DNA of 64,000 nucleotides from Tautonia sp040717455 (GTDB lineage Bacteria; Planctomycetota; Planctomycetia; Isosphaerales; Isosphaeraceae), in contig NZ_JBFEFH010000030.1 in NCBI RefSeq assembly GCF_040717455.1, forward strand, positions 15,364 to 79,363, written 5' to 3'. The translations under genes and the position numbers were made by a program. Positions 16,683-25,743 of the stretch are shown in pieces (the stretch's first letter is position 1; the number at the start of each line of letters is the position of its first letter). The notes below the pieces were generated by a model. That model did no database searches. It was not told the origin of the DNA and worked only from the letters and a program-made list of their open reading frames with translations.

Positions 16683-18067
16683 AGCTCCTCAACATTCGGG
16701 GCAGAGGCCGGCACCCGGTCCGATTCCCGCGAGCCCGTCCCCGCCAGGAAATCCGTCCATCGCCGCTCCATGCCGTCGCACCACCGGAAGGCCCGGATGA
16801 ACGGGGTCACGACGAACCGATCCAGCGCGGCATCGAACCGGCCGCGATCCAGCCCGAACCGATACAGGCGCAACGCCATCGGGGCCGACAACACGCCCTC
16901 GAACCAGGCGTTGTGCCGTTCGAGCCGCCGGCCCATCGCGTTCTCGATCTGGTGGTAGTCCCTCAGCAAGGACGGGGCGCGGAGCAATTGGAGCGTCCTC
17001 AAGCAAGCATGCCCAATCATGTGGATCAAGGGGATGTAGCGCAAGCCGAGCCCGATCTCCGCGACGATGATCCCCACCTGCGTCAGCGAGGCGAACGCCA
17101 GCACCCCCTTCACGTCCGATTGCACCCGCCCCACGATCGCCGCGACCACGGCCGTCGCCAATCCCAGCACCACCACGATCCCGCACAAGACCGCCGACCG
17201 TTCCAGGATCGGGCTGACACGCAGCAGGAGGAACGCCCCCAGGTGGACCGAGAGGGCCCCGTAGAAGACCGCGCTCGACGGGGTCGGGCCCTCCATCGCC
17301 CTCGGGACCCACCCCGAAAACGGGACCAGGCCCGACTTGCCCGCGGCCGCCAGCAGGAGCAGCAACCCCACCCCGAACGCCTGACCCGACGTCAGGCTCG
17401 CCCTGGCCTCCGGCCAGGGGCCGGTCCCGGTCATCGCCTCGAAGTCGCCACCCCCCGAGGCATGATGCAGCGCCACCGCGGCCAGCAGGAACGCCGCGTC
17501 GGAGGTGCGGTACACCGACCAGACCCGCTGCGCATTCATCACCGGCGCCGACCGCTCGTGGAAGAAGGCCACCAGCAAGGCCGACGACAACCCCACCAGC
17601 TCCCACCCCAGGAACAAGGCCTCGATCGTCCCCGCCAGCGAAGCGACCACCATCCCCATCAAGAACACGGCATAGCACAGGAAGAATCGCGCATAGCCCG
17701 GCTCCCGGTGCAAATAGCGGTTGGCGAACGCCCCCACCAGCCCGATCAGCACCAGCGAGAGGATCAGGAACGGCACCGAAAGCCGATCGAACACGAACTT
17801 CAGCCGAAAGTGGAAATGCTCCTCCGGGATCGCGATCAGCGACCCCAGGTCGAGGGAGAGCTCCCGATCCCCCGTCACCAGCATCAGAACCAGCACCCCA
17901 ACGGCGGCGGTCAGCGCCGTCACGACGCTTGCCTCGGTCCACCGCGCGATCGCCCGCTCGCTCCACGGCCGGTCCACCAGCAAGGAAATCCCGAGGACCG
18001 CCAGCAGCAAGGCCGGCATGGCCAGCACCGCCGTCCCCATGAGTTCGAACGCCAGAGAATCGCTCAT
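16679..18067 (-). CDS. dabB: Inorganic carbon transporter subunit DabB (NuoL-like)
   Basis: The ATG at 18067 overlaps the dabA stop (ATGA), giving 462 residues with about 11-12 membrane helices. FLGWELVGLSSALLVAFF and SGLVPFSGWVPRAMEGPTPSSA are hallmark sequences of the NuoL/MrpA antiporter family, including the lysine and proline-broken helices used in proton translocation. It is shorter than true NuoL and lacks its long lateral helix; the size and its overlap with a DUF2309 gene match DabB/MpsA. In DAB systems this subunit is thought to couple cation entry to CO2 hydration by DabA. Confidence 0.85.
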   Translation of the reverse strand: MSDSLAFELMGTAVLAMPALLLAVLGISLLVDRPWSERAIARWTEASVVTALTAAVGVLVLMLVTGDRELSLDLGSLIAIPEEHFHFRLKFVFDRLSVPFLILSLVLIGLVGAFANRYLHREPGYARFFLCYAVFLMGMVVASLAGTIEALFLGWELVGLSSALLVAFFHERSAPVMNAQRVWSVYRTSDAAFLLAAVALHHASGGGDFEAMTGTGPWPEARASLTSGQAFGVGLLLLLAAAGKSGLVPFSGWVPRAMEGPTPSSAVFYGALSVHLGAFLLLRVSPILERSAVLCGIVVVLGLATAVVAAIVGRVQSDVKGVLAFASLTQVGIIVAEIGLGLRYIPLIHMIGHACLRTLQLLRAPSLLRDYHQIENAMGRRLERHNAWFEGVLSAPMALRLYRFGLDRGRFDAALDRFVVTPFIRAFRWCDGMERRWTDFLAGTGSRESDRVPASAPNVEEL

Positions 18068-21000
18068 CGTCCACCTCGGGGGGCGATCGAGGCAAACCCC
18101 AGGGCCTCGCGCCGCCCTTGATACCAGTCGAGCGACGAGCCCGCCTCGGCCAGCTCGCCCGACTCCGGGGCATACGGGGCAAATCGGCCGTCGCGGTACA
18201 CGTGGAGGCGTCGCCCGTTCGGGCTGATCGTCGCCATCTGGACCCATCCGTTCCGCACCAACCGGCCGATCGCCTCGACCCGATCCATGATCAACTCCAG
18301 CGCGTCCGGCGTCGCCTCGATCACGAAGAGAATCCGCATCGGCTCATGGATCTCGACCATCTGTTGCGACAACCCCGGGCGGAGGTCGCTCTGGGCCCCC
18401 TCCATCACCCCCAGCATCGAGGTGATGTTGTGCGGCAGCTTTGATCCGCAGCCGTACCCGGCGGGATCGACCCTCGAGAAGTAATACTCCAGGTTGATCC
18501 CCGAGCACACCGGGATCACCGCCTGCAAGATCCGGCGGAGGATCGTCTGCTCGTCATCGTCCCCGCCGGGATCATACGAGGCGAGGAACGCCCGACGATC
18601 GAGGAACAACCCCCGGCTCCACGCGCGACGCCCCACCAGGCACAGCGCGTTGGTCGCGTGGTTGTACTCCGGCCGGACCTGCGACAGGTCGTCCGCCCGC
18701 GTCTCGACGTGTTCCAGGGCCTCGGCCAGGGACAGGCCGAGGTCGGCCGACTCGAACCGCCGGCAGCGTTCATGGGCGTTCCGCCCGCGGGCCAGGTCGA
18801 TCCGCTCCCGAAACCGCTCGAACGCCCGACGGTGGGCGGTCGGGATCCGGTCCAGGTCATAGAAGATCACGTCCTCGGTGCTCGTGTCGTGGAAGGCCCC
18901 CACGAACACCGTCCCCTCGGGGATGCTCATCCCCCGATCGTCGAGGATCGCCCGGACCCGGGCATCATTCGCCATCAAGGCAAATGAGCGCGCATTGGCC
19001 CCGCCGAGCCCTCCGCTGCAGGCCCCGCAGTTATAGGCCGACTCATGCGGGTTGTTCAGGCTGCTCGACCCATGCCCGATGACCACGACCAGCCCGGCAA
19101 ACCCTCCGGTCAGCCCGATGTCCTGCAGGAGGCGAAGGACCATCTCGGCCATCTCGGCATCGGAGAACCCCAGGTGGTCCTCCTCGGGCCCGGGAGGGTC
19201 CGACAGGCGCCGGATGGTGAGTTCCGTAACAGGAGGAAACGCCACGAATCCGACCGTCTGCCGATTGATCCGGGCCGTCAGCCTCGGCAGGAGGATCCGC
19301 GTCAGCAATGGCACCGACGCCAGCGAGCCGAGCATCGCCGTGGCGATCCCGCCCAGCAGCCCTCGGCTGCCCTGGTGCCAGTGCCTCAGGGCCGTCCCCA
19401 GCAGCCTCCTCGTCTCCGCCCGCTGCCGGCTGCCGCCGGTCAGCGAGTACGCCGCCTGTTCCCGGACGTAATGGCGAGGCTTCACCACCACCGGGCAGAG
19501 CGGGCGATAGTGGGCGTCGCCCACCCCCCGGTAATACATCGCCACGCCGAAAAACCCGGCCGCGCCGAACGTCTCGACCTCCGGGCCCTGCTCCTCCAGG
19601 TGCCTCCGAAACGACTCCTCGCGATCGTCAATACATGTGATCACCTGGACTTCCGGTCGTCGACGATCGACCTCTCCCCCGGCCCGGACCCGATCGGCGT
19701 GCGACGCCAGGGCGTCGAGGGCCTGGTGCCGATAACGACGCTCGAACGCCCGATGATAGACCCGGCGGCGCGCCAGGCTCCCGAACCCCTCGATCTCCCC
19801 GACCAACCGGGACCACTCGACCCCGGACAACCGATCCAGATCCGACGGGCTCCAGCCCCGGACCTGGGCCAGTTGGAACACCAGCGAGGTCCGCTGGTCC
19901 ACGCTCACTCGGGGGGCCTGCGGGATGCGATGGTGCAGCTCATGCCGCATCGTCTCCAGCCTCGGCGGTCGGCCCAGCGCCTCCCGGGCCTCGTGGCCCA
20001 ACGCCAGTCGTTCCAGCAGCAGGCGGACCGCCAGGGCCTCTCGGAGCGTCCCCGGGGGCGCCGGATGGACCGCCCATTCCGCATTCGTCTCCAACTGCCG
20101 GATCATCCCGAACCACCCGGGAAGCGCCAGCAGCGTGGCGGAAAGAAACGCCTCGCGTTCCGGATCCGCCACCCCCAGCTCCGCCAGCGACGATTCCAGC
20201 GAGCCGATCGCCGATTGCCCCGACCGGTCGATCTCCCGGAGCAACCCGGGGAGCCCTCGCAACCAGGGCTCAACCGGCCGGGCATCCTTGTACAGCCCCA
20301 CGAACCCCCGGAACAGGCCGAGCGACCGGCCGGGCATCATCCAGGCCGCCAACCCTTGATCAAGAAACGCCGACAAGAACGTGATGAGCTGCCCATGGAC
20401 CAACCGATCGGTGTCCCTCCCCGTCGCCAACAGCAGGAAGTCCCGGTGGCGGACCGGGGCGGCCGAGCTGACCGACGACCCCGGCGGCGGATCGCCGAGC
20501 CGCTTCACCCCATGCACCCCGGCGTGACACACCCGCCAGAGGAGCCGCAGCGTGAAGGCCTCCCACACCCGATCATCCCACCGGCCGACCCGACTCCCCC
20601 GGACCTGCCCCAGCAACCGGGTCAGGGCCTCGCCCCCCTCCCCCCCCGATCGCCCCTCCCGAGACGCCCGCAAGGCCCAATCCCGCGTCTGATCGATCAT
20701 CCTGCGCCGCACGTCGGGCGGGGTCTCCGATCGGAACCGCTTCAGCGCGTCGCTCCCGGTGACCAGCCAGCGGATCTCGGCGTCGGTCCCGGTGCGCAAG
20801 GGATGTTCGAGCATCGCCAGCCGGAGGTGATACCGCGTGCCCATGAATCCGATCAGCAGATCCGCATCCTCGCCCAGGTCCTCCATGAGCACCTCGGCGA
20901 GATCGCGGCGGCCGATCCGGCCGCGATCGACCTCGGCCCGATAGTGGTCTTCCGGCAGGTACGGATGGCACCCGTACAGGGCCGAGGCCGCGCCCAACGC

Positions 21001-21180
21001 CTCGTCGAACGGCAACCCCTCGAACGCATGCAGCGGATTGTGATGCACGAAGACCGTGATCGGCCCTTGCGACGGCAGCACGTGCGCCGCGTGCTCGACC
21101 TGATCCTCCAGCCGATCGGTCGGCGTTCCCTCGTCGCCGGGCCGCCGCCGATCGGCCCGCAGCGTCCTTCCGTCTTGCAT
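18064..21180 (-). CDS. dabA: Inorganic carbon transporter subunit DabA (DUF2309)
   Basis: The protein is about 1038 residues from the ATG at 21180. TVFVHHNPLHAFEGLPF near the N-terminus is a DUF2309 signature. The carbonic-anhydrase-like zinc site is intact: Cys516 and Asp518 in ITCIDDREESF, His703 in VVVIGHGSSS, and Cys718 in ESAYNCGACSGG, with the spacing (2 and 15 residues) known from characterised DabA. DabA hydrates CO2 vectorially to bicarbonate inside the cell, bound to DabB. The first 30 residues are charged and poorly conserved, so the start is approximate; no Shine-Dalgarno site is visible. It is 64 bases downstream of the HTH-EIIA gene and overlaps dabB. Confidence 0.93.
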   Translation of the reverse strand: MQDGRTLRADRRRPGDEGTPTDRLEDQVEHAAHVLPSQGPITVFVHHNPLHAFEGLPFDEALGAASALYGCHPYLPEDHYRAEVDRGRIGRRDLAEVLMEDLGEDADLLIGFMGTRYHLRLAMLEHPLRTGTDAEIRWLVTGSDALKRFRSETPPDVRRRMIDQTRDWALRASREGRSGGEGGEALTRLLGQVRGSRVGRWDDRVWEAFTLRLLWRVCHAGVHGVKRLGDPPPGSSVSSAAPVRHRDFLLLATGRDTDRLVHGQLITFLSAFLDQGLAAWMMPGRSLGLFRGFVGLYKDARPVEPWLRGLPGLLREIDRSGQSAIGSLESSLAELGVADPEREAFLSATLLALPGWFGMIRQLETNAEWAVHPAPPGTLREALAVRLLLERLALGHEAREALGRPPRLETMRHELHHRIPQAPRVSVDQRTSLVFQLAQVRGWSPSDLDRLSGVEWSRLVGEIEGFGSLARRRVYHRAFERRYRHQALDALASHADRVRAGGEVDRRRPEVQVITCIDDREESFRRHLEEQGPEVETFGAAGFFGVAMYYRGVGDAHYRPLCPVVVKPRHYVREQAAYSLTGGSRQRAETRRLLGTALRHWHQGSRGLLGGIATAMLGSLASVPLLTRILLPRLTARINRQTVGFVAFPPVTELTIRRLSDPPGPEEDHLGFSDAEMAEMVLRLLQDIGLTGGFAGLVVVIGHGSSSLNNPHESAYNCGACSGGLGGANARSFALMANDARVRAILDDRGMSIPEGTVFVGAFHDTSTEDVIFYDLDRIPTAHRRAFERFRERIDLARGRNAHERCRRFESADLGLSLAEALEHVETRADDLSQVRPEYNHATNALCLVGRRAWSRGLFLDRRAFLASYDPGGDDDEQTILRRILQAVIPVCSGINLEYYFSRVDPAGYGCGSKLPHNITSMLGVMEGAQSDLRPGLSQQMVEIHEPMRILFVIEATPDALELIMDRVEAIGRLVRNGWVQMATISPNGRRLHVYRDGRFAPYAPESGELAEAGSSLDWYQGRREALGFASIAPRGGR

Positions 21181-21244
21181 GAGAGTCGGGCCAAGGGCGT
21201 CGATGAAGTCTCGCGTCGAACCAGCCGATCGAATCGAGCAACCG

Positions 21245-21931
21245 TCACGACCCGGCGCCGACGAGCCGATCCTCGGCCGCCCTGACCAGATCGAGGATGC
21301 GTTGCCGAGGCGCCTGGCCCCGCAGGCCCTCCCGGACCTCGGCATCGCGCAGCACGAACGACAGCTTCGCCAGCAAATGCAGGTGGGCCCGCGTCGTCGG
21401 GCTGATGATCGCGAACAAGATGTTCACGGGCCCCCCGTCCAGGGCACCGTAGGCGATCGCTTGCTCCAGGAAGCACAGGGCGATGGTCGGCCGATCGATG
21501 TGCAGCACCACCGGATTCCTCACGTGAGGAATCGCGATCCCATCGCCGATGGCCGTCGGCGCCATCGCCTCCCGGGCCAGCAGGACCCGGAGCAGGAACT
21601 CGCGATCCACTTCCCCGGGCAGCCTTAACAGCTGGACCACCTCGCGCAGCGCCGACTCCGTGTCATGACCCGAGACGCGATAATGGACCCCCCCCGACTC
21701 CATCGCCTCGACCAGCGACGGCACCGGCTGGCCGGCCGCCTCCGGCTCGTTGAAGATCTCGTCCGAGACCTTCAACCGCCGCGACGTGGCCCACTCCAGC
21801 ACCTCGGCCCGATTGAACCGGTACTGGTCCTGCACCCGATACGCCGGGATCGACTGCTGCTTGATCCAGCGATAGATCGTCTTCTCGGACACGCTCAGAA
21901 TGCGGGCCGTGTCCTTGACCGAAAGGTTCAC
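21245..21931 (-). CDS. HTH-EIIA regulator (excisionase-type HTH fused to PTS EIIA-Ntr-like domain)
   Basis: A 228-residue protein beginning at a GTG. Residues 1-52 (SVKDTARILSVSEKTIYRW, YRFNRAEVLEWA) form a MerR/excisionase-like helix-turn-helix, and residues about 70-225 form an EIIA domain of the fructose/nitrogen type. The phosphoacceptor region reads AIGDGIAIPHVRNP with His136, followed by ALCFLEQAIAYGALDG and a C-terminal HLLAKLSFVLRD segment. It may bind DNA or act as a phosphorylation-dependent switch for the transporter. It is the first gene of the dab cluster, 64 bases before dabA. Upstream GGTGGGGG fits a ribosome site. The phosphate donor is not in the window. Confidence 0.88.
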   Translation of the reverse strand: MNLSVKDTARILSVSEKTIYRWIKQQSIPAYRVQDQYRFNRAEVLEWATSRRLKVSDEIFNEPEAAGQPVPSLVEAMESGGVHYRVSGHDTESALREVVQLLRLPGEVDREFLLRVLLAREAMAPTAIGDGIAIPHVRNPVVLHIDRPTIALCFLEQAIAYGALDGGPVNILFAIISPTTRAHLHLLAKLSFVLRDAEVREGLRGQAPRQRILDLVRAAEDRLVGAGS

Positions 21932-22023
21932 CGTCGCGCCCCCACCCGGATCCCGTTCTCACCGCCTCGACCCGGGTTCAGGACTCTCCTCGGGTACCCG
22001 GCCAGGCCCGCCGCGCCCGCCGA

Positions 22024-22194
22024 CTAGCCCTGCGCCGCGGACGATCCCTCGGCGACGGCCCGCTCCTCGGCCCCCTTCAGGATCGAGACGATCAGCGCGT
22101 TCAACGAGCACTTCTCCTCCCGGGCTCGGCTGGAAAGCTGCTCGTGCAGGTCTGGTGGCATGCGAATCTGAAAATGAACAACCGTTTCGGGCAT
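22024..22194 (-). CDS. Small ribbon-helix-helix (Arc-like) DNA-binding protein
   Basis: A 56-residue protein starting at the ATG at 22194 with GAGGA upstream. VVHFQIRMPPDLHEQL forms the beta strand and first helix of an Arc/toxin-antitoxin type RHH domain, and SLNALIVSILKGAEERA the second helix. It is the right length for a DNA-binding RHH dimer. No toxin gene is adjacent. It precedes the dab cluster by 92 bases and could regulate it or its own transcription; this is positional inference. Confidence 0.75.
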   Translation of the reverse strand: MPETVVHFQIRMPPDLHEQLSSRAREEKCSLNALIVSILKGAEERAVAEGSSAAQG

Positions 22195-22348
22195 CGGAAT
22201 CCTCGGATCAGGGCCGGATCGCGGGCCGGGAACACGAAGCGTCGAACAGAGACATCGAGTGACATCTGAGGACATTCTCCGGCATGATCCCCGATTGTCA
22301 ACCGAGCAGTGCCCCGATCGATCGATTTCGCCTCGCGACGACCGCCGG

Positions 22349-23749
22349 TCACGCCACCCCCGGGTCGTTCACGAGTTCCAGCTCCCGTTCCTCCTCCCTC
22401 GCCTTGCTCCGCCCCGCCTCGACGTCGACGAGGAGCAAGAGCCCTCCTCCCACCACGAAGAAGACGATCACCGACAGGATGGCCGACCGGCTCGACCCGG
22501 TCAGCGCGATGACGGCCGCGAAGCAGGCGGGTCCCAGGATGCCCGCGAACTTCTCGGCAATCGCGAAGAAGCCGAAGAACTCCCCCGATCGCGGCTTCGG
22601 GATCAGGCTGGCGAACAGCGACCGGCTCAAGGCCTGCGTCCCCCCCTGCACCATCCCGATGAGGATCGCCAGCAGGAAGAAATGCGACGCACTCGTCATC
22701 ACATACCCAAGGATGCTGATCCCCGTATACACCACCAGGCCCAGCACGATCGACCGCTTCGCCCCGATCCGGCCGGCCAGCATCCCGAACAGGAACGTGA
22801 ACGGGATCCCGACAAACTGCACCAGCAGGATCGCCGGGAGCATCTCCCCCTGACCCAGCCCGATCTCCGCCCCGAAGATCGCCGCCATCTTGATGATGGT
22901 CCCGATCCCGTCGTTGTAGAGCAGGAACCCCATCAGCATCACGAACGCCTCCCGGTACCCCCGCAGCTCCCGCAGGGTCCTTGCCACGCCCCGGAAGGCG
23001 ACCCGCACCGGATTCCCCCGATCCCGCTCTCCCGCCTCGGGCACCGCCTCCGGCTCGCCCACCCTCAGGAACAGCGGGATCGAGAAGACCACCCACCAGA
23101 CCGCCACCGACACGAACGCCAGGCGAGCCGGCAGGGTGGCCATCGCCTCCGAGACCCCCTCCCCCGACGGGATCCCCAGCAACCCCGGCCACTGGATCAG
23201 GGCCAGGTTGGCCGCCAGCAAGGTCCCCCCGCCCACGTATCCCAGCGCATACGCCGCCGCCGACACCCGGTCCATCTCCTCCGGCCTCGCCACGTGCGGC
23301 AAGAGCGCGTCGTAGAAGACGAAGCTCAGCCCCGCCCCCACCTCGGCCAGGATCAACAGCACGCAGGCCAGCAGCCAATCCCCTTGCCCGATGAAGAACA
23401 TCCCCGCCACCGCCGACACCCCGACGGCCATCGACGCGCCCAGCAAGCGCTTCTTGATCCCGAGCCGGTCGGCGATCACCCCCAGGATCGGCGCCATCAC
23501 CGCCACCAGCGCCAGGCCGATCGTGCTGGCGATCGCGAACCGCTGCGTGGCCACCGCCGGCGGCAGGTCGGCCCCCGCCACCCTCAGGAAGTAGATCGGG
23601 AAGACCGACGCCACGATGACCGTCACCATCGCCGAGTTGGCCCAGTCGTACAGCGCCCACGCCACCAGCTCCGGCCGCTGCAACCCCAGCCGCTCCCGGA
23701 GCCCCCCGTTGGTCGCCGCGCCTCGCCCCGCCTCGGAAGGAATCGTCAT
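22349..23749 (-). CDS. MFS transporter of the UMF1 type
   Basis: About 466 residues from the ATG at 23749, with 12 predicted membrane helices. The N-terminal WALYDWANSAMVTVIV is the hallmark of the UMF1 (Atg22-like, unknown major facilitator) family, and GGTQALSRSLFASLIP in the second half matches the MFS helix 10-11 region of that family. FYDALLPHV and DRVSAAAYALGYVGGG are also conserved. UMF1-family members remain largely uncharacterised; the yeast homologue Atg22 exports amino acids from the vacuole. The substrate is unknown. GGGCGGG precedes the start. Confidence 0.88.
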   Translation of the reverse strand: MTIPSEAGRGAATNGGLRERLGLQRPELVAWALYDWANSAMVTVIVASVFPIYFLRVAGADLPPAVATQRFAIASTIGLALVAVMAPILGVIADRLGIKKRLLGASMAVGVSAVAGMFFIGQGDWLLACVLLILAEVGAGLSFVFYDALLPHVARPEEMDRVSAAAYALGYVGGGTLLAANLALIQWPGLLGIPSGEGVSEAMATLPARLAFVSVAVWWVVFSIPLFLRVGEPEAVPEAGERDRGNPVRVAFRGVARTLRELRGYREAFVMLMGFLLYNDGIGTIIKMAAIFGAEIGLGQGEMLPAILLVQFVGIPFTFLFGMLAGRIGAKRSIVLGLVVYTGISILGYVMTSASHFFLLAILIGMVQGGTQALSRSLFASLIPKPRSGEFFGFFAIAEKFAGILGPACFAAVIALTGSSRSAILSVIVFFVVGGGLLLLVDVEAGRSKAREEERELELVNDPGVA

Positions 23750-24167
23750 CCCGCCCACCCCGATCGTTCGACCCACCCACCCCGGCCCCGGCCTTCGACA
23801 CACGCCGAAGCCTATCACCGACCCGGGCGACGAAGATACGCCGCAGGGCTCGCGATGGCCTCGTCCCGGCTCCGCCTACCAGCTCTCACAGATCACCACT
23901 GGGCAATGCTCGTTTCAAGGTGCCAATGTGAACTGATTTCGATCTTGGGGCGTGAGTCGCAAAAGAACCGAAGCCCGGTCCAAGCCACTCCGATCCCGTG
24001 CCGGGTGCAATTCCCACGTCTGCGTGGACAAGCCTGCGGGCCCCGGCCGCTCCTCCATGGCCACGAGACGTCGCGATGCCACCCCGCCAGGTTCCAGCTC
24101 GGGTAGACGCTAACTGGCACGACCGTCGCGGCGGGCCGTACCCGCTGGAAGCCGAGGTCAGCCGGGG
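23750..24167. other. Intergenic stretch without a recognised gene
   Basis: A 418-base gap between two minus-strand genes. The open frames here are short, lack ribosome sites and resemble no family I know. It presumably carries the promoter of the MFS gene in its lower half. I see no strong hairpin. Confidence 0.4.
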
Positions 24168-24626
24168 TCAGTCCATAAACCAATCGAGGACACCGACCGG
24201 ATCGGAGACGAGCAAGGCGAAGCAGAGCATTAGGGACGCCGGGAACATGGCAAAGGCCAGGAGCAGGCGCCCTCCGTAGTCACGGCACCGCCCAACAAGC
24301 GGGCGGGATGCGACGACCTGTAGTGCGAGGACCGCTGGCGGACCAGCGTACTTGAGCCATTCGCACGGGAGGTCGGGCGGCAAGTCCTTCGGGTCGGGGT
24401 GGCCGTAGTAGGGCCAGTGGCCGAGGTAAAACGCGGCCCGGACCGCGAAGAAATAGAGGCTCGATAACAAGGCGAACGGTAGGGCCGATACCACGAGTAG
24501 GAGCAACGTTGCCAGCTCGGCGAGGGAGGGTCTGCACCTCTGCAGGGACCGAGGCCCGAAGTCGTCGGTCGGGAAGCACTGCGGCGCTTCGTATGGGTTG
24601 GAACCGACCAACGCCTCGTCCTCCAT
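24168..24626 (-). CDS. Small membrane protein with planctomycete NPYEAP N-terminus
   Basis: A 152-residue protein from the ATG at 24626. The opening MEDEALVGSNPYEAPQ contains the NPYxxP motif common at the N-terminus of many planctomycete membrane proteins of unknown role. Three to four membrane segments follow (about 38-65, 92-110 and 125-150). No ribosome site is evident. The start lies 6 bases from one of a pair of palindromic repeats. Function unknown. Confidence 0.6.
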   Translation of the reverse strand: MEDEALVGSNPYEAPQCFPTDDFGPRSLQRCRPSLAELATLLLLVVSALPFALLSSLYFFAVRAAFYLGHWPYYGHPDPKDLPPDLPCEWLKYAGPPAVLALQVVASRPLVGRCRDYGGRLLLAFAMFPASLMLCFALLVSDPVGVLDWFMD

Positions 24627-24631
24627 CCGCG

Positions 24632-24773
24632 GGGTGGCCCGGACAACTTTGTTGTCCGGGCGGCGAAGCCGCAAGAGGCGATCGAGCGAGCCTCGATTGA
24701 GCCGGGTCGGCCGGGCGGTCACCGGCCCCTCTTGTCGCTGCGCGACCCGGACAACACGTTGTCCGGGCCACCC
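24632..24773. repeat. Pair of inverted palindromic repeats (about 46-48 bases each)
   Basis: Copy 1 (plus strand, 24632-24679) has GGGTGG, then the perfect stem CCCGGACAAC/GTTGTCCGGG (24638-24660, 3-base loop), then GCGAAGCCGCAAGAGG. Copy 2 (minus strand, 24728-24773) has the same order: GGGTGG, the same stem with a 2-base loop (24746-24767), then a related tail ending CAAGAGG. The copies face each other across about 48 bases, like a REP/BIME or small miniature-element pair. Copy 2 lies within the C-terminal codons of the small membrane protein at 24719-24982. Confidence 0.7.
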
Positions 24774-24982
24774 ACCCGCGACGATTCCCTGAGCCCTGGA
24801 GGGGCATCGGGATCGTAGGGGTCTGCGTGCCTAAGCTCCTCCGGCGGTTTGACCTGCATCGGCTTACCGATGGGCCCCCAGGACTCCTCTCGCAGCCGGG
24901 GCCGAGTCCACCACCAAATGATGAACCCGGCGACCGCGACGGCAACCATCAGCGATCGGAGACGAAGGCGTCCTGGCAGCAT
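24719..24982 (-). CDS. Small single-helix membrane protein
   Basis: An 87-residue protein from the ATG at 24982. MLPGRLRLRSLMVAVAVAG followed by FIIWWW matches a recurring planctomycete pattern of a short basic N-terminus (R-x-R-L-R-S/T-L-M) and one membrane helix. The remainder is hydrophilic and proline-rich. The last 18 codons are encoded by the palindromic repeat (GPDNVLSGSRSDKRG), suggesting that the repeat inserted into or extended the reading frame. Function unknown. Confidence 0.5.
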   Translation of the reverse strand: MLPGRLRLRSLMVAVAVAGFIIWWWTRPRLREESWGPIGKPMQVKPPEELRHADPYDPDAPPGLRESSRVGGPDNVLSGSRSDKRGR

Positions 24983-25230
24983 GGTCTGACATCGTAGCCG
25001 GAGTGCACCGGAATATCTTGGGTGATTCGACCTGCCGGGCTGCCTGACACCATGGGAATACCCATTCTCGCACCGCCCGGCTCCTACAGCCTCACGCCGA
25101 TTTCGATTCCATCGCGACTCACGCCCTGAAGCAACCAGAATCCGTCTGCAGACGCCGTCCCCGTCCTCAACCCCACCGCTCACCTCGCCGTTTCGCTCCC
25201 CTGAAACCCGGTTCAAGCCTGCCATCCTCA

Positions 25231-25604
25231 CCGGGATTCGAGGGACATTGCCCCCTCCATCCCCCTGACAACGAGCCCATTCCCGGGTCAAACTGGTCCG
25301 GATGGGGCGATCCGGGGGATCTCGTCGATCAATCCGAGACCTCGCCACCCTGATACCGGGATTCGAGGGACTTTTCTCCTTCCCGATTCAAGGTCTTCCA
25401 ACCCTCGGTTCCCGCCCTTACTCCTACCGGGAAATGAGGGATAACCCCTACCGGGATTCGAGGGACATTCCCTACCGGGATTCGGGGGACACTCACCGGG
25501 ATCCGGGGGACATTTCTACCGGGATTCGAGGGACAACGCACCGGGATTCGGGGGACACTTTACCGGGATTCGAGGGACACAATACCGGGAAATGAGGGAC
25601 ATTT
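25231..25604 (+). repeat. Iteron array (plasmid-type replication origin)
   Basis: Ten direct copies of a sequence with consensus CCGGGATTCGAGGGACA begin at 25231, 25356, 25427, 25451, 25475, 25496, 25519, 25541, 25563 and 25585. The last eight are tandem with 21-24 base spacing, about two helical turns; the first two are isolated. Variants include ATTCGGGGGACA and AAATGAGGGACA. Direct repeats of this spacing immediately upstream of an initiator gene are the mark of an iteron-controlled origin, bound by the Rep protein. Confidence 0.9.
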
Positions 25605-25701
25605 TGTTCCGCAAGTTCAAGCGAAGAAAAGATTTGCGCGCCCTATAACTACATAACCTTAATAACTCTGTTAGACTAACACCAACTGTCGGCGGTTGGT
25701 G
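25605..25701. promoter_or_regulatory. AT-rich origin segment and rep operator candidates
   Basis: After the last iteron the sequence becomes strikingly AT-rich (AAGAAAAGATTTG, CTATAACTACATAACC, TTAATAACTC), fitting a DNA-unwinding element. It ends in the palindrome GTTAGACTAAC (25670-25680) and a 7-base stem CACCAAC/GTTGGTG (25680-25701), possible Rep or promoter control sites. The rep start is 43 bases further on. Confidence 0.65.
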
Positions 25702-25743
25702 GTGCTTCCTTGGATCTTGAGAATTTCGGGCGAGGATCCGTGA

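Noticed and set aside
15213..18067. Part of a respiratory complex I operon
   Set aside because: No other nuo genes are present, and the overlap with the DUF2309 gene fits DabA-DabB instead.
25231..25604. CRISPR array
   Set aside because: The repeats are 17-20 bases with only a few bases between them, no spacers of 30 bases and no cas genes; the repA gene next to them explains them as iterons.
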